From Euphorbia lathyris (lineage: Eukaryota > Streptophyta > Magnoliopsida > Malpighiales > Euphorbiaceae), in contig NC_088913.1 of NCBI RefSeq assembly GCF_963576675.1, positions 12,971,001 to 13,035,000 on the forward strand: a stretch of 64,000 nt of DNA, in the 5' to 3' direction. The notes below the pieces were generated by a model, which saw only the letters and a program-made list of their open reading frames with translations, was not told the DNA's origin and searched no databases. Both the position numbers and the translations under genes were made by a program. Positions 23,617 to 34,949 of the stretch are shown here, piece after piece. Every line of letters begins with the position of its first letter. The stretch's first letter is position 1.

Positions 23617-23812
23617 TCCGTTTGTTTTACCTACTGTTTGTTGTTGATGTTTGCGGTTATGGTTTGTTGTTTGCTATTGAAAAAATCTATTTTTCCAAAA
23701 AATAGGGATTCCCTAATTTTTATAAAAGGCTACTTTTTAAGTATAAAATACAAACATCAAATTACTAACTAAACATCTAAAAGTCTTCTTCCGAGATAAA
23801 TAGGAACAAACA
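23617..23812. mobile_element. hAT-like MITE, 'CTGTTTG' family, copy 2
   Basis: Left end GGATCCGTTTGTTTTACC and right end GGAACAAACACTCC are imperfect inverted repeats; the interior (CTACTGTTTGTTGTTG, TTTTCCAAAAAATAGGGATT) matches 15486..15785. Target duplication not found. Confidence 0.5.
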
Positions 23813-24080
23813 CTCCTTATATGCCACAAATTTAATTGTGAGCATTCTAACAGATTTTTTTTATAATTGTATTAGTAATGTTAAATATATTAGATATAAT
23901 TAATATTTTAAAAACTCAATATAATGATTAAATAACAATCAAATTAAAACTAAAATTGATATTAGTTAAATTTAGTCCACTTTATACTTTTAAAACCAAA
24001 TCTACACTTAAAAACGTTAGGATTAAACCTTTGTTTGTGGTAGATTTGAAGGATAAATAGGGAGATAGGTGTAGTTGATA

Positions 24081-24255
24081 CCATTCCGGCACACTATACG
24101 CCGGAATGGGTACCACTGTGCAAATCAAACTTGCACAGTGGAATACTTTTTGGAACAGTAACCATTCCGGCGCGTGTGGCGCCGGAATGGTCACTGTTCC
24201 ACTGCGCAAAGCGACGGGTTGTCATCCATTCCGGCGCTCCAAACACCGGAATGGT
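24081..24255. repeat. Array of CCATTCCGG hairpins
   Basis: Three hairpins share the arm CCATTCCGGCG: 24081..24109 (10-bp arms), 24152..24200 (22-bp arms with one mismatch, 5-nt loop) and 24226..24255. Between the first two, 24113..24123 and 24131..24141 form a perfect 11-bp hairpin (CCACTGTGCAA / TTGCACAGTGG), and part of it pairs again at 24199..24209. The segment is far more GC-rich than its surroundings. I do not recognise it. Confidence 0.7.
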
Positions 24256-24659
24256 TACGTTTCTTAACCAGAGTTAAAAAACAACCCCTCCTTTATAAAT
24301 AATTTTTAACTACTCCGACCTTCCTATTTATCTCCCAAAATTGCACCACACACGGCTAATAAAAATTTAGCCTAATCATTTTGACCCTAATTGAATTTGT
24401 CGGTAATGCAGATTAAAATTATTCTATTTACAAAACAATTTCAGAGTACAAATTTATTTTATCCTAGAAAGAAAAAAAACAAGAGGGTGATGAAGAAATG
24501 TAGTGGAGAAGGGGGACAAAGTGGGGGCCCAGTACACGTAGAAGGGGAAGAAAAGAGGGGACATGTGGGGATAGTTGACCGCCATGTCAGCGGAGCAAAA
24601 TAGGGGAGAGAGAGAGAAGAGAGTATAGTATACGCGTCACCCAACCACGCGGCTACTTT

Positions 24660-24732
24660 TGTCGGTCTTCGATGGCGATAGTCTGCCGGCGGGTGCGGCA
24701 GTTTTCGCTGTTATACCGCTGCACGTGAGACA
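24660..24732 (-). promoter_or_regulatory. Candidate distal auxin-responsive cluster upstream of GH3
   Basis: TGTCGG (a high-affinity ARF-binding core) at 24660..24665 and, on the minus strand, TGTCTC fused to a G-box (CACGTG at 24722..24727, GAGACA at 24727..24732). The region 24480..24760 is GC-richer than its neighbours. It lies 2.2 kb from the GH3 ATG, separated by the duplication, MITEs and hairpins. Motif presence is seen; control of GH3 is inference. Confidence 0.35.
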
Positions 24733-25145
24733 CATGCCTCCCCTTATTTTAAAACAAATCTCTCTTCCAATTATATACCACCAACCCTACACAACAATTT
24801 TAAATTTCATTAAGGTAAAACTTTAATTAAGGTTTAATCATAATTACTGATTTAAATTTGTAGTTTTTATTTTTTTAATTTTTTTGAGGGCTTAAAGCAT
24901 TTTTTGGCCATTGACCTATTTAAAATTTGTGCATTTGGCCTCTGAGTTATTATTTGGTCACATTTGGCACCTAATCTATCAAATTAGATAAAATCCAACC
25001 CATATTGAATGAAAAATTAAATGTGTTGCAAAATTAACAGCAATAACCAATACAAAAACCACACATGACACATAAATAAAATTAATTTTATGATATAGTT
25101 GGTACCAGATGAAGATGATGACCTAGCCTGACATCGACCCTCACG

Positions 25146-26462
25146 ATGACGATTGCCGGCGAGATTGCGGACTGCGCTATCGCCCATCTATTTGACAGGA
25201 AATCATTCACAAAACTCACCGCAATAAATCCTGCAAAGCCCTCAACTTCTTTTGCGGATGTGCTAAAGAAATCCATCGCTGCGACAACTATTCCCTCGAC
25301 CACGACAGCTCCCAGCGCCTCTCTGCCGAAAGTCACCGAGGAGGGAGGATTCAAAGAAATTAGAATTTCACAGAAGTTATATGAGGAAAGAATCAAAGAG
25401 GTCCAATACTCAATGATTGGGCGGGTATCGCTAAGCAAGGGCGAAATGCCATGGAAGCATTCTGATCTAAAGCAGAAACTGAATCTATTCTGGAAGCGAA
25501 ATATGGACTGGAAATTAATTTCGCTGGGCAAGGGCTTCTATCAAATTGTCATGCCGGATGAACAAGCACTGCAGGCTATCTGGAGTCAGGGAACCATTTC
25601 GTTAAGGCCAGGAGTTATCAGGTTCTCACCCTGGACCCCAGGGTTCAATCCGGATCTTCACAAATCCACGTCGGCACAAGTCTGGGTAAGGTTTTATAAT
25701 TTACCTTGGGAATTCTGGGATACCAGAATCATTGCTAGTATTGCTAGAGCTGTTGGTACTCCCATTAGATTTGACAAAAACACTGTTAATGGGGAATTTG
25801 GGCACTATGCAAGGGTGCTAATTGATGTAGAGTTATCTCTAGAGCTGCAGGATAGACTAAGAGTTGATACTGATGACCAGAAACAATGGGTATTTCTCGA
25901 ATATGAGAATCTCCCTCCGCTATGCGGAATTTGCTCTTCTGTAGGGCACTCCTCCTCGGCCTGCAGGAAAAACGCAGACCCTCAGACGAGGAAAACTACG
26001 CAGCAAAAAAAACCCAGCAACATGGTTTGGCGTCGCCATCAGGTTGAAGCACAGAATACGGAGGCTAATCCTCTTGCTACTAAAGAGGCAGAAACTTGTG
26101 AGACGACCTGTGAGACGCCTCATTTACAAATAGTTCTGCACAAACCCGTGGGTGGGGAGCAAGAACATGAACAAAGCGGTAAGGATGCCTGGGGAGACGA
26201 TAGTGAAGAGGAAAAGGGCTCTGGAGCAGATTCAGAGTTTGAGTTTCATATGCCAGCAGGGCTTCCTAAGCAGGTAAACTATTTAGCAGAGACTAATGAA
26301 TGGACTCAACACAAGCTCAGATCAAGCAACAGAGAAATCTGTACTGTCAATGAGTTTGCTGCAGAGACAAGTGATTGGATAACAACTCGCAGGAAAAATA
26401 AGGGTAGCAAGAGTGAATCTCGCATACAAGGGAGAACTCGTCCACCAATTAAATTCATATGA
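25146..26462 (+). CDS. L1 ORF1 protein (DUF4283 plus zinc knuckle)
   Basis: 438 residues, intact. Plant L1 ORF1 proteins bind the element RNA. Residues about 75-200 have the DUF4283 pattern (LYEERIKEVQYSMIGRVSLS, LGKGFYQIVM, SAQVWVRFYNLPWEFW). Residues about 258-271 are a CX2CX4HX4C knuckle (CGICSSVGHSSSAC). The rest is acidic and low-complexity, with a basic C-terminus (TTRRKNKGSKSESR). Its TGA overlaps the ORF2 ATG as ATGA at 26459..26462, so ORF2 could be translated by termination-reinitiation (inference). Confidence 0.92.
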   Translation: MTIAGEIADCAIAHLFDRKSFTKLTAINPAKPSTSFADVLKKSIAATTIPSTTTAPSASLPKVTEEGGFKEIRISQKLYEERIKEVQYSMIGRVSLSKGEMPWKHSDLKQKLNLFWKRNMDWKLISLGKGFYQIVMPDEQALQAIWSQGTISLRPGVIRFSPWTPGFNPDLHKSTSAQVWVRFYNLPWEFWDTRIIASIARAVGTPIRFDKNTVNGEFGHYARVLIDVELSLELQDRLRVDTDDQKQWVFLEYENLPPLCGICSSVGHSSSACRKNADPQTRKTTQQKKPSNMVWRRHQVEAQNTEANPLATKEAETCETTCETPHLQIVLHKPVGGEQEHEQSGKDAWGDDSEEEKGSGADSEFEFHMPAGLPKQVNYLAETNEWTQHKLRSSNREICTVNEFAAETSDWITTRRKNKGSKSESRIQGRTRPPIKFI

Positions 26463-29400
26463 ATATATTATTCTGGAACTGCAGAGGGATTCTGAATGAT
26501 GGAACTCAAAGAGCTCTTACTCTTCTTTGCAGAACTAATCACCCGGATCTACTGTGCCTGGCTGAACCTATGGTCAGGTTTGACAGAATTCACCGCAGCT
26601 TCTGGAACTCCCTTGGTATGCAGAGAATAGATTACAACCACAACAACTCAATCTGGGTGTTTAGCAAAATTGGACTCACTACTCGATGCTCCAATGTAAT
26701 CAGGCACGAGCAACACATCACCATAAGGTACAACCTGAACCAAACTGATTATCAAATTTCCTTTGTTTATGGAGACAACAATGCTACCAAGAGGAGGAAT
26801 CTTTGGGAATCAATAATTGAGAATACAGATTGTGACAAAAGAATTGTTATGGGGGATTTCAATGCAATAACTGGAGCTCATGAGAAAACAGGCAGGAGTC
26901 CCTCAGAGGGCAGCTATCGGGAGTTTCGTGATTTCATTAGAAATGGGGGGTTGACAGAAGTTGAAAGCTCTGGCCTTTTTTATACTTGGTCAAATGGTAG
27001 AAGGGGAAACGGACACGTGGAATGCAAGCTTGCCAGAGCTTTGATTACGGATCAGTTTATGGACTGCTGGGACAAAATAACGTGCTCTACTCTGCCTCGA
27101 AATAAATCTGATCACTGCCCGATCTTCTTATCCTGCACCAACGGCTATGTCAAAAGAAGTAGGTTCCGTTTTCTTACCATGTGGACTATGCATAACTCAC
27201 TGAGAAACCTAGTGGCTGATCACTGGTCCTCCATCAATCTCACCCTTCCGCCAGCCCAACTACTTTGCTATAAGCTTAGATCTCTCCGACACAAGATTCG
27301 TGTTTGGAACAAAGAAATCTTCGGTAATGTTGACACCAACATTGCGGCGGCACTGGCAAAGCTTGAGGAAGTTCAAAACATTATCTCCAGGGAGGGTCTT
27401 AGTGATGACCGGTTTGAAGAAGAAAGAATGGCACAACAGGATCTTGACCTCCAGTTGTACAGACAGGAACTCTTACTCAGAGATAAAAGCATGGAAAAAT
27501 GGATTGCTGCAGGGGATAGAAACTCCTCTTTCTTCCACAGATCGGCCAAAATTTGTAAGATTCAGTCTTCTATTGACAGTCTTCTGATTGACAATGTTCT
27601 TATTAAGGATGAAAATTTGGTTACACAGCATGTAATCAACTATTACGACTCTCTTTTCAACGCCAGATCGAGGCAAATTAATCATGAGGCCGTGAGATCG
27701 GTCATTCCTCACTGTGTTACAGATATGGATGATGACAGGCTGACACAAAGACCTGTGCTTGAGGAAATTCGTAAAGTGGTTTTCAGTATGAACAAAGACA
27801 GTTCCCCTGGGCCTGACGGTTTTGGAGGGGCATTTTATCAGCACTATTGGGATATAGTTGGCCATGATGTCTGTCAAATGGTTCTTAGCTTTTTTGATTC
27901 AGGCTGTATGCTGCCAGGATTGAATTCAAGCATCATTGCCCTCATTCCCAAAGTTGAAGGGGCCAATGAAATACATCAATTTCGGCCTATAGCAATGGGG
28001 AATTTCAGTTACAAGATAATTTCGAAGATTTTGGCTGACAGACTGGCCCCAATTGCCTCCAGAATTATATCTGACAATCAATTTGGCTTTTTGGCAGGGA
28101 GAAGTATTCATCATAGTATAGCTACAGCCTCAGAAGGAATCAACATGCTTAAAAAGAAATGCTTTGGGGGTAACATGGCTATCAAGATTGACATCAGGAA
28201 GGCATTTAATACCCTAGACTGGAACTTTCTACTGAGTGTTCTTGAATCTTTTGGTTTTTCTTTAAGGTTTAGGAGCTGGATTTTGGAGATCCTGAAATCG
28301 GCAAGAATCTCAATTGCTCTTGGAGGAGGAATAAAAGGCTTTTTTGGTTGCTCATGTAGGGTCAGACAGGGTGACCCTCTTTCTTCCATTCTGTTTGGCA
28401 TAGCCGAAGACTTTCTGGGAAGGTGGATTACAGGGTTGGTTAATGAAGGCAGATTTGACCCTATAAGATATACAAGCACGGAGGCCTTTCCTTCTCACCT
28501 GCTTTACGCCGATGACATGATGATCTTTGGAAGAGCTACGTCAAAAAACATGAAATGCATAAAAGAGATCTTTAGCATGTATGAGAATTTATCTGGTCAG
28601 GCTGTGAACTGGAATAAATCCCAAGTCATTTTCGGCAATTTTGTTACTGATGTCCGCAAACATCGCCTCTCTAGCATTTTGGGCATTATGCAATCAAGTT
28701 TGCCCATGACCTATTTAGGCGTTCCGCTCTTTCAAGGAGCCCTGAGGGCCCGATATCTGAGTCCTTTGATTGGCAAATTCCTTTGCAAATACAGTCTTTG
28801 GAAGGGACACTCTCTCTCATTTGCTGGCAGACTTACCCTGGTCAAATCGGCTTTAACAGGAGCTCTTGTTCACTCTTTCCTTCTGTATCGGTGGCCTGGG
28901 CTTTAATTGAAAAGGTGAATAGGGCTATCCGCAACTTTCTCTGGACAGGGGATAGGGATGGTAGAAAACTCATAGTGGTTCCCTGGAGGATTTGCTGCCA
29001 ACGAATTGCGAATGGGGGTTTGGGTGTCAAAGAGTTTAGAATATTTAACGAAGCACTGCTGGCCAAACTAAGCTGGGATCTTTTGCAAGGTAGTGGTTTC
29101 ATAATCAATCTCCTCAGGCTCCGTTTCTTTGAACCTTCTGGTTTGCCTAAGAAATACATCACAAATTCTTCTATTTGGTCTTCAATTAGAGCTAATTTTG
29201 ATTCGATTAAAGCGGATTCAGTTTGGTGGTTTGGGGAAAATTCACGGCTTAATTTCTGGACTGACAGATGGATTGTGCCATCGGTAGCGGATCAGCTCGA
29301 CATTCCAAAAAAAGATCAGGCAAAGATCTTCGAACCTATACAGAATTTCCGATCTAATGGGGATTGGATTAATTTGGAAAGACTACCTCCCAATATCCAG

Positions 29401-30516
29401 GCTAGCATCAAAGAAGTGGAATGCTTTGATGATAATGACCTCTGTATTTGGCAACCTGCGGATTCGGGTAAGCTCACAGCTCGATTAGTGTATTCTCAAA
29501 ATCTCCAAGGATATGAGGTTGAATGGAGCAGGTTTGTGTGGAATTCGTTTGTGCCGCCATCCCGGGCCGCCACCTGCTGGAAACTTCTGCATGGTAAGCT
29601 TGCTTTGCAATCTCTTCTTCAAAAGTACGGCTTCTCCCTGGCTCCTAGATGCGCTTTATGCAGAAATAAAGAAGAGAACGCTACTCACCTGTTTGTTCGC
29701 TGCACGGTTGCTAAAGAGCTATGGTCGCTGATCTTTAATGTATACAACGTTACCTGCAATTTTAGTGGCTGCTACGATGATTTTTTCTCCTCGCTTCGTA
29801 GCACACGGGTAAGTCGCAGCAGGAGAAAAGGGTGGATTTTTGCAGTAATAACATGCATCTGGTTTATTTGGCTAACTAGAAATCGGGCTATCTTTGATGA
29901 ACAACTCCCTTCAATCCAAATTCTTAAGAGCAGACTTCTGCACTTGATTAACGAGGGTCCGACTGCTGCTGCTGCAGATAGCCATCCTCCCTCGGAACCA
30001 GACTTTGTGACTGTTACACGGGTTCCTCCGCCGGTTAACTGGCTAAAGGTTAACACGGACGGAGCGTCGAGCAACTTGGGAAGTGCCGGGGTGGGAGGAA
30101 TATTCAGAAATTACAGAAGTTTCACTCTTGGTTGCTTTGCCTTCCCCATACAGAGCTGCCCAGCACACATTGCAGAACTTACGGCCATCATCTTCGCAGT
30201 TAAAGCGGCAAGAGAAAGAAACTGGAACAACCTCTGGATAGAATCAGACTCTTCTTATGCAGTTAATTTACTAAATAACACTCAGGCACATGTACCTTGG
30301 AAAATTAGAAGGGATTGGCAAAATTGTCTTCATCAGCTGTCTCAGATGAACTGGAGAGCTACTCATATCTACAGAGAAGGAAACCAAGCTGCGGATAGAC
30401 TAGCAGATCATGGGCAGTCGGCTCTCTCCTCTTGTTGGTGGCACTCGGCACCTCAATTCTGTCAGGATCTGGTGTTTGATGACATGTGTAAAATAGCGCA
30501 TATTAGAATCATGTAA
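26459..30516 (+). pseudogene. L1 ORF2: endonuclease, reverse transcriptase, zf-RVT, RNase H; one frameshift
   Basis: The protein would nick DNA and prime reverse transcription from the nick. First open part 26459..28906 (815 codons): AP-endonuclease-like domain with NILFWNCRG, GDFNAI and SDHCPI; RT with SSPGPDGFGG, FRPIAMGNFSYKIISKILA, NQFGFLAGR, KIDIRKAF, RQGDPLS and catalytic YADD. The second open part runs to 30516 in another frame: a zf-RVT region with CALCRNKEENATHLFVRC near 29650, and an RVT_3 RNase H with NTDGASS, IAELTA, WIESDSSYA and NQAADRLADHG. The frame changes at about 28890..28900. Otherwise all catalytic motifs are present, so the copy is young. Confidence 0.92.
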
Positions 30517-30860
30517 TTCTTTTATTCTTCTTCTTTTCTTTTCTCTTCTTCTTCTCCCTCCTGTATTCTTTTTTCATTTTTTATTAATAAAAGGGTGATC
30601 GGTGCTGGGGGTGCCAACATAGTTGGGATGTCCAGTCTCCTGTCGAGGCCCAACCTTCATTCAAAAAAAATTAATTTTATTTATGTGTCATATGTGGTTT
30701 TTGTATTGGTGACTGTTGTTAATTTTCCATTCAATATGGGTTGAATTTTATCTAATTTAATAGGTCAGGGGCCAAATGTGACCAAATAATAGGTCAGAGA
30801 CTAAATGCATAAATTTTGGATAGGTGAAAGGCCAAAAAGTATTTTAAGCCTTTTTTTGAG

Positions 30861-31864
30861 ACCATAAACTTATACTTGGATCTATCAAGCATCTAAATTT
30901 ATCGATTTTCAACATCCAACATCCTTATTTGTTGATGTGGGATGCGATCATATGCGAAAGTTTGACTAAGGTAGCATGCCACTTTTGAAATTTACTAAAT
31001 AAGTGAATATTGAAAGTTGACAAGTTTAAGAGTATATTAGATTCAACCATGGAGGAATCTAGAGGGAGTTTGAGCATCCACTTTGTCGTAGAAAAACTGT
31101 GTATCAGACTCTAATTTTTAATGTAAAACTCTTAAAAGAATTAATTTAACACCCATAAATCACGAAAGACCATTACATGCACTTTCTATAGTTAATTTTG
31201 AATCCATCACTGGACCCAACTACAAGTTCATGGTACCAAACAACAAGACGTGACAAGTTTAGACAAATCTTTGATTAACTTGTCAAGTAACAGTCAAGTA
31301 ACAAGCTTGAAACATCTAAAACAAGTAACGGTTAAGTAACAAGCTTAAAACATCTAAAACGTAAAATTTGCAGGATTTTATATATACGTGGATTGGATAG
31401 TCGAATATTGAACTATATATTTATAATAATAGTGTTCACGTATATAACAACTGATAAAATGAATTTGGACAATCACACTCAAATCTAAGCTTATTAGATC
31501 TAAGTGTTATAATAATTTTAATAAAGCCTAAATTTGACGGTGGCTGATGGTTATAATACGATGCTACGAAACTTAGCTAACGCACTTTCAAACTATATTT
31601 TTTGGAGTGAGCTAGATCAAACTTAACATCTAGTAATTGGTTAAGAGCATCAAGTCGTTTAATTTAGAGATTTTGAGTTCAAATTGTGTCAGAACACTTT
31701 AATTGAAAAAGATCCACTTAAAAGATATTTGATGACTCTCAACTTAAGTGAAAGTTTGTTTCCATTTTTTGGAACTACTTTTGTCTTTTAATTATAAACA
31801 TGAGATAAAAAAGTGTTCGGTAAAATTAAAAAAAAAATTATTTTTAGCAGAAAATATAACTAAG
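30861..31864. other. Spacer without recognised gene
   Basis: AT-rich, short ORFs only. Contains the small tandem repeat at 31284..31359. Confidence 0.5.
31284..31359. repeat. Two 38-bp tandem units
   Basis: 31284..31321 and 31322..31359 differ at three positions (both contain AAGTAACAAGCTT and AACATCTAAAA). Confidence 0.8.
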
Positions 31865-32123
31865 AGCCCGTTTGTTTCAGTTGTTCCGGTTTGTTGTTTG
31901 TTGTTGTTGGCTGTTGTTGATAAGTAATAGAAATTAATTGTTTTTTCTGCTAAAAGCAGTTATTTCGTAATTTTACTGAATACTTTTTATCTACTGTTTA
32001 AAATTAAAAAGCACAAAGTAGCTCGGAAAACGAAAACAAACTGTTACTAAATCAATCAGCAACATCCTAATAGCAAACAGTAAACAATAAACAATAAAAA
32101 TGTAACAACAGAAACAAATGAAT
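31865..32123. mobile_element. hAT-like MITE, copy 3 (GTTTGTTTC ends)
   Basis: Left end GAGCCCGTTTGTTTCAGTTG and right end CAACAGAAACAAATGAATT are imperfect inverted repeats; the interior has TTTGTTGTTTGTTGTTG and its complement CAAACAGTAAACAATAAAC. Related in style to 15486 and 23617. Target duplication not found. Confidence 0.5.
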
Positions 32124-32881
32124 TATATACAAAAGAAAATTAACCGATAATGTTTTTTTTTAATATATTATTGAAATGTGTTATCATTTAGATGTAGTGC
32201 GGCTACAATTAAATAAATTTTAGGAAGTTTTGCTATTTTATCTTGTTCTACTCATATAAGGCAAAGGAACAATTACGTATTTGTGTTTTGCAAAACGCCA
32301 TTTTCAAAGGATAAGCTTTGTTAAAATATATTATAATTTTTAAATTTATATATATCAACTATATAGATAATTGCAATTTTGTGGAAATAATTTTTTTTTA
32401 TTAACAGATATCATGTGTTTCTTTTCAAAGGTATCTATTAACTAACATTAATAATTTAATTATGCTTATATCAAATAATTAAGAAAGTCATTATATTTAC
32501 AAAATATTTTTAAGGGTGGAATGGAAAGGAATAAAATAATTAATTGGAAAAAGGAATAAAAGAATTAATTTTCTACCAAAAAAGGAATTAATTTGCTTTT
32601 ATAAAAAAAGAATTAATTTGCTGGAAAAGTCTGATAAAAGTATGGATATGTCTCATTATTCTTATATTACTAATAAAAAGGTATTATTTAAATTAAATTT
32701 ATTAAATGTTAAACAAACAAACAAAAATAGAAACTCCTCCAATTTTGGCTATGTTGCTTTTGAAAGGTACCTCGCATTTATTTTATTTTATTTATATCTA
32801 TACTTATTTGACTAGTTAACATCTTGGTTCCTTTATAAACTAATTGACAATTTAAACTTGAATAGTGCAATAATGGCTTCT
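32124..32881. other. AT-rich spacer
   Basis: Near 32500..32620 a short motif AAAGAATTAATT recurs about three times. No gene seen. Confidence 0.5.
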
Positions 32882-33800
32882 TCTTTTTTTTAATAAAGAT
32901 TGGAAGTTAATACACTACATTTACATTCTAACTAGATTGACACTTCTACGAGAAAACCAAAACCAAAACCCTTAGTCCAAATACTATTAAAAAAAATGAA
33001 TACACGAATAATTAGCTCTATATGAGAGGTGCCTAGCAGAATCGAAATTATTCAATCATATTACAATCATCGTTGAGAAAAAAATTATAAAAAGATGGGA
33101 AAAAGTGCCACTGATGGCAACAAGTGGCATGCAGTCCATATTTTACAAGGGCATCGCCAACACAGTTCCCTTATTGCAAAATGTGAGAAACATGAACTTG
33201 CATGGGAGATAAGATGAGCAAATAAACGACTAAAGAAGAATAACATTCAAGCCAAATATTAGTCCAATTTCGTTCCCTAGCTTTTTTAATAGCATAATTT
33301 GTTGCCTGAAGTTTAGCTAGGAATGCAAATGAATGAGGGATCAGAAAAGTGAAACTACCAAGGACTAAACCTCGTGAACTCCTAAAAACTCTCCCTATCC
33401 CTACCGGTCCTACTGAACCAAGAGCGGAGCCACCCGTGTTAATTTTGACCTAGGAGCCTGGAGGAGGCTGCCACATGACGCCAACGATCCGGGGAGCCCT
33501 ATAAGAAATGCCCAAAAGGCTGAGGGAGCAAAGCTCAGCCCTAGAAGCGCTAGTAAAACCTGAGTGTAGTGAATCTATCTCGTAAATGGATCAACAGATC
33601 AGATGGACAACATCAAGAAAATTGGGCGGCACATTCTCGAAAACACGATCATTGCGTGCATTCCAAATAATGCAAACAATGCTAATAATCGCAGCAATCC
33701 ATAAGTCATGAACCTGCTGATTGAATTTCAACCAAAGAATGCATTGGGCAAACTCACCAAAAGAGCCAGGATGAAGAACGCATTGGACGAACTCACCAAA
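32882..33800 (-). pseudogene. L1 LINE 3' fragment with zf-RVT tail and RNase H-like domain
   Basis: The poly-T at 32882..32892 is the A-tail of a minus-strand element. The conceptual protein, with stops, reads KFNQQVHDLWIAAI and IIWNARNDRVFENVP (the linker after zf-RVT), then ALGSVGPVGIGRVFRSSRG, AIKKARERNWTNIWLE and GDALVKYGLHA, the RNase H segment. It meets gypsy gag sequence on the right; the exact junction (33720..33800) is uncertain because both frames read plausibly there. Confidence 0.7.
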
Positions 33801-34949
33801 TATTGGTCAAACCTTGTGAGCTGTACGTTTAGCTTGTTGAATTTATCAATATACTCTATTAATGGCTGGTCCTCTCTTTGCACCAAATCATACAACTTTC
33901 GACAAGCAATCATTGGGGGTATACATCCTACAAACTTCACGCAAAAATTTCTTTGCTCAACTGTTCCCATACTTCGATGGATCCAGGTACCAATGATTGA
34001 AGCTAATAGAAAGCTAGTCCAATCAGAGTTATTAAGGAGACTCGACATATGGTCCCTTAATTGGTATCACAAACATCCATAAGATCTTTATATTAGCGGA
34101 TAGGGCCCTTCGGATCTCCTTCACCATTGTAATGTGGCAAAGTATGGGTTTTGAACTTCATGTCATTCTCATAGCTAAGGATCCATTGGGAGAATGACGA
34201 GTCCTTCATGGATGGAACTGGCTTATTAGCCTGGTATCCATATTTTAGTAATGTCTTTAACACCCGCTTATCTATATCTTTATCAACTCGTGCAGTACAA
34301 GCCCCCTGTTGTGTCTAGATCCGCTTTGTCTCTGACTCTTTCCACCACCCATTGCGACTTAGTCACATGTTCTGGGATCGAACGTTCCATCATTTATGGG
34401 AGTCATTGCCTAGTAAATGGGTCGAATAGTCATTGACTTCTTTGAACCTCAGACCTCTCTCCACTTCTGATCGACTCTATTAATGTTAGAGCTGGTTGGG
34501 ACATTAGCGACCCCCACGTTCTTGATGGATACTGAAACAACTCCGGGGGTGGGTATGTACCCTGTCCATCATTCAGATAATGTTAAGGTATAAAAACCAT
34601 GTTCACTCACCATTGGGGTTGAAGTTATACTGCCAGATCTGTGGAACAGATTTGTTAGCGGAAGATCTGTTTGCATCAGAACACCCATGGTTCGAGTTTG
34701 GGATTGAACTGGAGTTGGAGTCTCCACTTTGGTTACCAGGCCCGCGAGTAACTCGATCAGACTATTCCCTGAATGTTTACTTATATGGGTTGCCAAAATA
34801 GATCCCGCCTCCTCCTAGAAGGTGGATGGAGACGCATCATCTATATCCACCACTTGTACTATTCCTGAAGAAAATGGAGCTGGAGTCGTGTGCACCATAG
34901 GATCCTTGATGGGCGGTGTCACCTCCATTGGCTCCGTCGTATCGTTCAT
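33728..34949 (-). pseudogene. Ty3/gypsy-type gag remnant
   Basis: The best part, 33728..34048, reads IPPMIACRKLYDLVQREDQP then LIEYIDKFNKLNVQLTRFDQ, the Retrotrans_gag pattern of plant gypsy elements. Upstream frames toward a possible start at 34949 (MNDTTEPMEVTPP) are broken by many stops and frameshifts. No protease or RT follows; the element is interrupted or deleted on the left. Confidence 0.65.

Larger units (their letters stand above)
25092..30666 (+). mobile_element. Near-complete L1-type LINE with ORF1 and ORF2
   Basis: About 5.6 kb with both ORFs, a 3' untranslated region and a short A-tail. A 14-bp target duplication AAAATTAATTTTAT lies at 25078..25091 and 30667..30680. The 5' leader before ORF1 is only 54 bp, so a small 5' truncation is possible. 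Only one clear frame break was found, in ORF2. Confidence 0.93.
24889..30850. mobile_element. Palindromic Mutator-like MITE split by an L1 LINE
   Basis: Left arm 24889..25091 (GGCTTAAAGCATTTTTTGGCC, TTATTTGGTCACATTTGGC, CACATAAATAAAATTAATTT) is the reverse complement, with some changes, of the right arm 30681..30850. The outer flanks are the same 10 bp, TTTTTTTGAG (24879..24888 and 30851..30860), compatible with a 9-bp Mutator-type duplication plus a chance match. Without the LINE it would be about 370 bp. Confidence 0.85.

Noticed and set aside
23982..24209. 75-codon minus-strand ORF across the CCATTCCGG hairpins
   Set aside because: The Pro-Glu-Trp repeats in the translation simply reflect the hairpin DNA repeats; no start context or homologue supports coding.
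24459..24644. Opposed short ORFs at 24391..24644
   Set aside because: Low-complexity Pro/Ser or Gly-rich translations of a purine-rich tract; more likely promoter or spacer DNA.
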